Positions 23,789 to 29,349 of a stretch of DNA of 29,349 bases are shown one piece after another (position 1 is the first letter of the stretch; each line of letters starts with the position of its first letter). The position numbers were made by a program, and so were the translations under genes. Below the pieces are notes generated by a model. The model did not search any database and was not told the DNA's origin. It was given only the letters and a program-made list of their open reading frames with translations. Location of the stretch: positions 1-29,349 of the forward strand of contig NZ_CALDPF010000060.1 of the NCBI RefSeq assembly GCF_937912035.1, written 5' to 3'. This stretch comes from an uncultured Bacteroides sp. (lineage in GTDB: Bacteria; Bacteroidota; Bacteroidia; Bacteroidales; Bacteroidaceae).

Positions 23789-24890
23789 ACTCGGTTATTT
23801 TTTGGTTGAACTTTATTGTTTCGTTGTTCAGGAAGCTTACTTCCACAGGCAGAGCGTAGATATATGGTTTCAGTTCTTCGCTCAGGTGTGGATGAGTAGT
23901 AAGCCTTGCTGCATCTTTCTCGGTCGTTATTATCATCCTTCTGCCTTCAGGCATTGACATGAATCTGTTTTTGAGGGTTTCCATATCCTCCCGGCTGAAG
24001 TTATGATGGTCGGCAAATACCATTGACTCTATGTTCCCGGTGTATTGCCTAAGCTTCTCTGTTATAGCCTTGGGTGATGCTATTCCGGTGAGCAACAGTA
24101 TATGGCTGTCCGGTGATATATCCTTAGGTTTCATTTCGTCGTTATTTCCCTGACGGAATATGCGGTACAGATTTCCGTACTTCATATACGTGAAGAACAC
24201 TTCCTGTTCTGTTGTTGGTGATATTTCAGAACGCAGTCTGTCCATTTCTTCAGATGTTAAGCATTCCGGACATTTGCTCACTATGATAATATCAGCCCTG
24301 CTTTTCCCGCTTGCCGGTTCCCTTAGTCGTCCGGCGGGTAGGAGGGTGTCGTGACGGATACGTCTGTTATAGTCTATCAGCAGTATGTACATTCCTGCCT
24401 TGACATATCTGTGCTGATATGCATCGTCCAGCACTATTACCTGCTTTTTGTCACGGTTGCCGACCTTGGATATGAGATTGTCAATTCCGTTACATCTGTT
24501 GCTGTCGGCGGCTACATTGATATCCGGAAATTTCTGCCACATCTGGAAAGGCTCGTCGCCTATATCTTCTATAGTGCTCTTTCCTTTCTCTGCCAGGACG
24601 AAACCTTCAGATTTACGTTTATATCCTCTACTCAACACACACACACTGAATTCATCTTTCAGAAGTCTTATCAGATACTCAGTGTGAGGTGTTTTTCCGG
24701 TTCCACCCACGGTGATATTTCCCACGCATATCACCGGTATAGGGAAACTCCTTGATTTCAGAATATCCCAGTCGAAAAGCTTGTTTCTCAGCCATATAGC
24801 CATGCCGTATAATGCCGAGAATGGAAGCAGGGGAATATATATGCGAGGTTTGTCTTGTTTCATCTTCGTGTGGTTGGAACAATTATACAT
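23727..24890 (-). CDS. lpxK: Tetraacyldisaccharide 4'-kinase
   Basis: The 387-residue inner-membrane kinase adds the 4'-phosphate to the lipid A disaccharide. It has an N-terminal membrane-associated helix (about 20-38), Walker A GNITVGGTGKTPH (57-69) and VLDDAYQHR (DD-x-x-QH). The length is somewhat above E. coli LpxK (328) because of a C-terminal extension that overlaps the PNP gene. The ATG at 24890 lies 1 nt after the sppA stop; an internal ATG at 24863 (MKQDKPRIYIPLL) is an equally plausible start. No other lpx gene is in the window. Confidence 0.94.
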   Translation of the reverse strand: MYNCSNHTKMKQDKPRIYIPLLPFSALYGMAIWLRNKLFDWDILKSRSFPIPVICVGNITVGGTGKTPHTEYLIRLLKDEFSVCVLSRGYKRKSEGFVLAEKGKSTIEDIGDEPFQMWQKFPDINVAADSNRCNGIDNLISKVGNRDKKQVIVLDDAYQHRYVKAGMYILLIDYNRRIRHDTLLPAGRLREPASGKSRADIIIVSKCPECLTSEEMDRLRSEISPTTEQEVFFTYMKYGNLYRIFRQGNNDEMKPKDISPDSHILLLTGIASPKAITEKLRQYTGNIESMVFADHHNFSREDMETLKNRFMSMPEGRRMIITTEKDAARLTTHPHLSEELKPYIYALPVEVSFLNNETIKFNQKITEYVRKNSRNSSIPESKDADKS

Positions 24891-24891
24891 T

Positions 24892-26655
24892 TTAGTTTAT
24901 AGAAATCTCAAAAGGCATTCTTGCCTGTATACGGTCAGCCTTGTCAAGATTCTTTATCATCATGAATCCGTTGTAGAATTCTCCGAAAGAGTCTTCCAGC
25001 TTGCTGCTGATATATCTCTCAGGTTTGGCGTTGCTGATGAGGCTTGTGATGAAATCAACTTTCTTAGGATAAGAAGCTACCTTGTAATCTCTTATGCCGC
25101 AAAGTTCAGAAGCCTTCTTGATAGCACATTCAAGATTTCCCAATTCATCAACAAGTTTCAGTTCCTTAGCCATTTCGCCCGACCATACACGACCTTCGGC
25201 AATCATCTTCAGACTGTCTATAGGCATATTTCTGCCTTCTGCACATCTCTTGGTGAAGAGTTCATAACCGCTGTTCACCATGCCCTGTATCAGCGCACCT
25301 TCTTCTGCGTTGAAAGGACGGCTCATATCTCCCATATCAGCCAGTTTGTTGGTCTTTACACCGTCTATTTTAACTCCTAGTTTCTTTGTGATAAGTTCCG
25401 ATGCATCGGGAATCATTCCGAATATACCGATAGAACCAGTAAGAGTAGTTGGCTGAGCCACAATCCAGTCGGCAGCACAAGAGATATAGTAACCGCCTGA
25501 AGCTGCATAGTCACCCATAGAAACCACTACCGGTTTCTTTTCTTTCAGCAGTGATACTTCTCGCCAAATCTGTTCAGAACCGTATGCGCTACCACCCGGT
25601 GAGTTTACTCTGAGAACTACGGCCTTAACATTGTCGTCATTTCTAAGGTCACGCAGATGTTTTGTCACTTTTTCAGATACTATACCTTCATTGTATGGAT
25701 CTGCAGCATTGTCTATCTCTCCGAAAGCATAATATACCGCTATTACGTCACGACTCTTAACAGTTGAAGGCGCTGCAAGATTCTTCATGTCGTCCAGAGT
25801 CAGAGTATTCAGAGTAGATTTTTCGCTGATATTTGTCAGTTTCTTCAGATACGACAAAACCTCATCCTTATACATCAGCTGGTCTGCCAGTCCGTTTTCT
25901 ACGTATGCTTCAGCAGGCTGGAAATCCATACATTTGTCGGCCATTTCATTCAGCTTTTCTACTGAGATGTTTCTAGATTCTGATACTTCTCTTACAATCT
26001 CATTCCAAATAGACTGAGTGAAAGCAAGAGTCTGCTCTCTGTTGGCAGGGCTCATTTCAGTAGCGATGAACGGTTCAACAGCCGATTTGTATGTACCTAC
26101 TCTGAAGATCTGCATTTTTACTCCCACCTTGGCAAGCAGGTCTTTCAGGAACATAGTCTGTGCAGAAAGACCGTGCCATGAAATACTACCTGAAGGATTA
26201 AGGAAAACCTTGTCTGCTACAGTAGAAACATAGTATGCTCCCTGAGTATAGGCGCCCGAGTAAGCAACTACAAATTTGCCTGATTCTTTAAAGTTGGCTA
26301 TTGCAGTTCTGATGTCCTGGAGTGATGCTGTGGAACAGGCGAAAGCTTCGGCATTGATAAGCATACTTTTAATCTTTGGATCGTTTTTAGCTTTCTCTAT
26401 TGATGCCAGGATGTCTTCAAGTCCTCTGGTAGTTATTTCTTCACCCATCAGCTGTTCGAATGGGTTTTCTTCATATCTTTCCACTACGCTACCCTTAAGG
26501 TCAAGCACGAAAACCGAATTTTCTTTCACTACAGTTGCTACTTCGGTAGTAGCCACCATTCCGCCTATTACCGATATGCCCATTATAAGCAATACGAAAC
26601 CGGCAATCATCATTCCGATGATTGAGGCAAATGTCATTTTCAAAAAGTCTTTCAT
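24892..26655 (-). CDS. sppA: Signal peptide peptidase SppA, 67-kDa type
   Basis: The 587-residue membrane-anchored serine protease degrades cleaved signal peptides. A strong N-terminal transmembrane helix (about 7-36) is followed by two tandem S49 domains, as in E. coli SppA (618). The dyad is Lys190 in GTYKSAVEPF (N-terminal domain) and Ser386 in GDYAASGGYY (C-terminal domain), as for E. coli Lys209/Ser409. It starts 9 nt after the small membrane protein gene, and lpxK begins 1 nt after its stop. Confidence 0.97.
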   Translation of the reverse strand: MKDFLKMTFASIIGMMIAGFVLLIMGISVIGGMVATTEVATVVKENSVFVLDLKGSVVERYEENPFEQLMGEEITTRGLEDILASIEKAKNDPKIKSMLINAEAFACSTASLQDIRTAIANFKESGKFVVAYSGAYTQGAYYVSTVADKVFLNPSGSISWHGLSAQTMFLKDLLAKVGVKMQIFRVGTYKSAVEPFIATEMSPANREQTLAFTQSIWNEIVREVSESRNISVEKLNEMADKCMDFQPAEAYVENGLADQLMYKDEVLSYLKKLTNISEKSTLNTLTLDDMKNLAAPSTVKSRDVIAVYYAFGEIDNAADPYNEGIVSEKVTKHLRDLRNDDNVKAVVLRVNSPGGSAYGSEQIWREVSLLKEKKPVVVSMGDYAASGGYYISCAADWIVAQPTTLTGSIGIFGMIPDASELITKKLGVKIDGVKTNKLADMGDMSRPFNAEEGALIQGMVNSGYELFTKRCAEGRNMPIDSLKMIAEGRVWSGEMAKELKLVDELGNLECAIKKASELCGIRDYKVASYPKKVDFITSLISNAKPERYISSKLEDSFGEFYNGFMMIKNLDKADRIQARMPFEISIN

Positions 26656-26664
26656 ATAAATAAA

Positions 26665-27078
26665 TTATTTAGATTGTTCGTAGCCTTCATACAGAAAGAA
26701 TATCTGTCCGTTTTTCTTTTCCACTGTGACTTTTCCTCCTTCCTTACTAAGATTGAAAGGAGTCATGATGTCAGTCTTGGCATCTACCACCATAAGTGCA
26801 TTTTCTTCTGCAAATCTGTTTACCTGGAATGTGATGTCGGCATTATTCATCGTGCGTGCCATTATCAGACTGTCGTTGATGTATATGTTCAGCGAATCAC
26901 CGGCAAATGATTTTGTCAGACAGATTTCGTAGATGTCTTTATAAGTCTGTTCGCCACCTGTTTTCTTTTGCGAACGGAAACCGAGATAGAGGAACAGGCA
27001 TACGATGAAGAATACTCCGAAAGCCAGGAGTCCGTTGCCTACCATAAACTGTTTGTTGCTTTCTATACTTTTACTCAT
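26665..27078 (-). CDS. Small single-pass membrane protein, unknown function
   Basis: This 137-residue protein has a basic N-terminus, one transmembrane helix (about 14-34, GNGLLAFGVFFIVCLFLYLG) and a roughly 100-residue soluble domain predicted to be periplasmic, rich in beta strands (DSLNIYINDSLIMART, GKVTVEKKNGQIFFLYEG). I do not recognise the family. It is the first gene of the operon with sppA, lpxK, PNP and thiL, 9 nt before sppA, so a part in envelope maintenance is possible but unproven. Confidence 0.85.
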   Translation of the reverse strand: MSKSIESNKQFMVGNGLLAFGVFFIVCLFLYLGFRSQKKTGGEQTYKDIYEICLTKSFAGDSLNIYINDSLIMARTMNNADITFQVNRFAEENALMVVDAKTDIMTPFNLSKEGGKVTVEKKNGQIFFLYEGYEQSK

Positions 27079-27103
27079 TCTGTATTATATATGTTTATAA
27101 CAA

Positions 27104-27111
27104 CAAAAGTA
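27104..27111 (-). promoter_or_regulatory. -7 promoter box (TACTTTTG) of the sppA-lpxK-thiL operon
   Basis: The minus strand reads TACTTTTG, a full TAnnTTTG match, 25 nt before the ATG of the small membrane protein. No clear -33. Confidence 0.6.
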
Positions 27112-27331
27112 GTAAAAAACTTGATAATTTAAGGTTTACAGTAAATTTTAATGCCGATAAATACGGATATGAATGTTATTCAACCTCCAGAAATCCTATT
27201 AAGAAAGCGTCTTTACATATTCTTATGCTAGAACTTAATTGGTTTACAATTCAACTTTGTTGCACTTGGCTGAATGGGAAAAAATGGAGAAGTTTCTTGT
27301 TAAATAATTTAATAGTCCGTTTTTTTATATG
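27112..27331. other. Divergent intergenic region
   Basis: The gene-free gap between the operon start and the glycosidase is 309 nt. It holds one promoter at each end; the middle (220 nt) has no credible ORF, tRNA or strong hairpin. Its length leaves room for regulator sites controlling the glycosidase, but no specific site can be identified. Confidence 0.5.
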
Positions 27332-27339
27332 TACATTTG
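27332..27339 (+). promoter_or_regulatory. -7 promoter box (TACATTTG) of the GH2 gene
   Basis: TACATTTG matches TAnnTTTG. A weak TTTA at 27308-27311 is spaced 20 nt upstream. The leader before the ATG at 27388 would be about 40 nt. Confidence 0.6.
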
Positions 27340-27387
27340 CAAAACCTAGAAAACAAATAATCAGTGGATTATAACAATTTATATATT

Positions 27388-29349
27388 ATGAAAACAAAAA
27401 ATGAAACGAAAAAACTGACTCATGTGCTTACTATGTGCGGACTGGCAACAGCAACAGTTGCTATGTCCTGGAGTTGCACGGGAGCTGGAGCGTCTACAGA
27501 ATCTTTCGAGCGTTCTGATTACTACACTCGTGGTATTGGTCATTATCCCGGAAATCCTTCTGAGGATTTTTCTCCGGAATTGAAGCCCGATGATACATAC
27601 CGTAATATAGCATTGCTTCGCGCTGCATATCAGTCGTCAAGCCATGACTATAATCTTGTGGCTCAGCTTGTGACCGATGGTGTTATCACAGAGAAGGAAC
27701 CGCAGTATTTGGATTTGATTACTCCAGATGGTAAAAAACCGCGCCGCGAGCGTGAATGGATGATTGACCAGGGACCTTATTCACGTAATGTAACTGTTGG
27801 TGAGGATACTTATTTCCAGTTTTCTTTGAATAATTACAGCAAGAAGGCTGATCAGATCTATATGCGTGGTTCTGTTGCATATAATGCGGCTAAGGCAAAT
27901 AAAGGTTATGAAATCATTTGCCAGGGTTCGAACGACGGTAAGACTTGGGAAGAACTTGGCAAATCAAGCGGAAGCGGTCTGCCAGGAAAGGCTTCTTCAT
28001 ATAAAATGCACTCTGACCCAAACAAGCAGAGCGAAAAGGGTGATCTTCCTGTAAGAATTATCGATCAGACTATAAGTCTTGATAAAACAGGTGATTATTC
28101 TTATTATCGTGTTTGCTTCAAAATGGCAGGTGCTGCATACTGGACTCTTATGGATATGAATTTCCTTTATCAGAATGATATTGTGGAAATGAAACCTTCG
28201 CAGTTCTATAACAGTGTATGGATGAGTGAGACAGACAAGCATGAGTGGATATATGTTGACTTGGGTAGTGCTTCTTCATTTGACAAAGTGGTTTTGCACT
28301 GGGTAAACAAGGCTTCTAAAGGTAAAATCCAGACTTCAAACGATGCCAAGCAGTGGAAAAATGTGGCAGAGTTGCCAGGCGGTGAATCTTTGACTGACGA
28401 AATAGCAGTTAAAGGTAATGCCCGTTATGTGAGAGTATTGATGGAACAGCCTGCAAGCGAAGGCCATTACATCCTGAGCGAAATGGAAGTTATGGGTAAG
28501 GGCGGTTTGAAGGCTCAGCCTGTTGCCCGTCCTGCTGTGGCAAATGGTGAGATTGTTCTTTCCGGCGGTAACTGGAAACTGCAGCGTGCATCCGAAGTGA
28601 CTGCTAAAGGTGATGAAATCTCTACAACCGGTTTCAATCCTCAGAATTGGATTGTGGCAACTGTCCCTGGAACTGTATTGAGCAGTTATGTGAATGTCGG
28701 AGCTGTTCCTAATCCGAATTATGCGGATAATCAGCTGAATATCTCCGAATCATTCTTCTATTCTAACTTCTGGTATCGTGATGAGTTTGAGGTTCCGGCA
28801 GATTTCAAGAAAGAACGTGTGTTCCTTAACTTCGACGGTATCAACTGGAAGGCTAATGTTTATCTTAACGGAAAGAAGGTTGGCAGAATAGAAGGTGCGT
28901 TCATGCGTGGCAAGTTTGATGTAACTGACGTTATCGTTGCCGGTAAGAATGTTGTCGCTGTTGAGATTATAAAGAATAACCATATCGGCGCAATCAAGGA
29001 AAAGAACAAGCAGAGTACGGACTTCAACGGTGGTATCCTTGGTGCGGATAATCCTACGTTCCATGCAACTATCGGTTGGGACTGGATTCCTACAATGCGC
29101 GGACGTAACATAGGTATCTGGAATGATGTGAAACTCACTACAACAGGTAAGGTTACAGTGGCTGACCCATTGGTGGAAACTGTGTTGCCTCTGCCGGATA
29201 CAACTTCCGCAAAACTTACAGCAGAAGTTATCGTCAAGAACCATGACGCTGCTGCTGTGAAAGGTATTCTTGAAGGTAAGATTGGTGATGTGGCGTTCAA
29301 TCAGCCTGTTGAATTGGCAGCAGGAGAGGAGAAGACTGTTGTGTTTGAC
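27388..29349 (+). CDS. GH2-type glycoside hydrolase with N-terminal discoidin-like domains (partial, 3' end beyond window)
   Basis: The frame is open for 654 codons to the window edge. The N-terminus is a long signal sequence ending in AMSWSC, so Cys30 may be lipidated. Two F5/8-type-C (discoidin)-like beta-sandwiches follow: about 73-265 (NIALLRAAYQSS, CQGSNDGKTWEEL, YYRVCFKM) and about 273-370 (EWIYVDLGSASSFDKVVLHW, QTSNDAKQWKNV, ARYVRVLME). A GH2 sugar-binding domain spans about 391-585 (SGGNWKLQ, ATVPGTVLSSY, FWYRDEFEVP, FDGINWKANVYLNGKKVG), and the Ig-like domain begins near 586. The catalytic TIM barrel and its two Glu residues lie outside the window. The sequence resembles exo-beta-glucosaminidase/beta-mannosidase-like GH2 enzymes; the substrate is not determinable. 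It probably acts at the cell surface or in the periplasm on glycans. Confidence 0.9.
   Translation, partial: MKTKNETKKLTHVLTMCGLATATVAMSWSCTGAGASTESFERSDYYTRGIGHYPGNPSEDFSPELKPDDTYRNIALLRAAYQSSSHDYNLVAQLVTDGVITEKEPQYLDLITPDGKKPRREREWMIDQGPYSRNVTVGEDTYFQFSLNNYSKKADQIYMRGSVAYNAAKANKGYEIICQGSNDGKTWEELGKSSGSGLPGKASSYKMHSDPNKQSEKGDLPVRIIDQTISLDKTGDYSYYRVCFKMAGAAYWTLMDMNFLYQNDIVEMKPSQFYNSVWMSETDKHEWIYVDLGSASSFDKVVLHWVNKASKGKIQTSNDAKQWKNVAELPGGESLTDEIAVKGNARYVRVLMEQPASEGHYILSEMEVMGKGGLKAQPVARPAVANGEIVLSGGNWKLQRASEVTAKGDEISTTGFNPQNWIVATVPGTVLSSYVNVGAVPNPNYADNQLNISESFFYSNFWYRDEFEVPADFKKERVFLNFDGINWKANVYLNGKKVGRIEGAFMRGKFDVTDVIVAGKNVVAVEIIKNNHIGAIKEKNKQSTDFNGGILGADNPTFHATIGWDWIPTMRGRNIGIWNDVKLTTTGKVTVADPLVETVLPLPDTTSAKLTAEVIVKNHDAAAVKGILEGKIGDVAFNQPVELAAGEEKTVVFD

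Noticed and set aside
28750..29300. Two minus-strand ORFs near the right edge
   Set aside because: The plus-strand GH2 frame is continuous from 27388 to the end and explains the coding signal.
1..29349. CRISPR array, insertion sequence, prophage or restriction/defence cluster
   Set aside because: No regularly spaced repeats, transposase, capsid, integrase or nuclease-helicase genes were seen in the window.

Overview
The window reads as a chromosomal segment of a Bacteroidales bacterium (Bacteroides/Phocaeicola/Prevotella-like). Four things point that way. Intergenic regions repeatedly carry the Bacteroidetes sigma-ABfr promoter signature (TAnnTTTG, sometimes with a TTTG about 20 nt upstream). 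Strong Shine-Dalgarno sequences are mostly absent. IspG is the long, insertion-bearing form. The gene set (Rex, PdxB, trimeric PNP, long S41 protease, SppA) also fits. The DNA is AT-rich. I see no phage, insertion sequence, CRISPR array, integrase or biosynthetic cluster. Most of the window is a compact housekeeping chromosome with two tRNA genes.

Layout. 1-5.9 kb: a pentapeptide-repeat membrane protein with a channel-like C-terminus, an S41 (Ctp) protease, tRNA-Asn, an uncharacterised outer-membrane beta-barrel protein, and a lipoprotein metallophosphoesterase. 5.9-9.5 kb: menA on the plus strand, convergent with a minus-strand operon rex - FAH-family hydrolase - ispF, the two separated by a perfect 26-bp inverted repeat. 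A SUI1/YciH gene lies divergent from rex. A 385-nt AT-rich gap follows and may encode a minus-strand small RNA. 9.5-15.6 kb (plus strand): gamma-carbonic-anhydrase-like protein, MsbA-like ABC exporter, pdxB, then acpP-fabF-rnc. 15.6-20.6 kb (minus strand): a probable five-gene operon rpoN - PAP2 phosphatase - gcvH - purE - ispG. 20.7-21.8 kb: tRNA-Phe and a small outer-membrane barrel. 21.9-27.1 kb (minus strand): a second five-gene operon, small membrane protein - sppA - lpxK - PNP - thiL, bounded by a promoter and a terminator. 27.4 kb to the end (plus strand): the 5' two-thirds or so of a secreted or lipoprotein GH2-type glycosidase with N-terminal discoidin-like domains, cut by the window edge.

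How the genes work together. Envelope biogenesis recurs (LpxK in lipid A, MsbA-like exporter, SppA, Ctp, two barrels, PAP2 phosphatase). So does isoprenoid/quinone and cofactor supply (IspF, IspG, MenA, PdxB, ThiL, GcvH lipoyl carrier) and fatty-acid synthesis (AcpP, FabF). Rex would sense NADH/NAD+. The GH2 enzyme suggests glycan foraging.

No complete novel system is evident. The best second looks are: the pentapeptide-linked two-helix pore whose filter-like hexapeptide is altered (TMGPFD); an Asp at the PNP position that in human PNP is Asn243; a candidate minus-strand sRNA near 9.2-9.34 kb; an inverted repeat upstream of the acpP promoter; an Asn at a usual Asp metal-ligand position of RNase III; and the 62-nt lpxK/PNP overlap.
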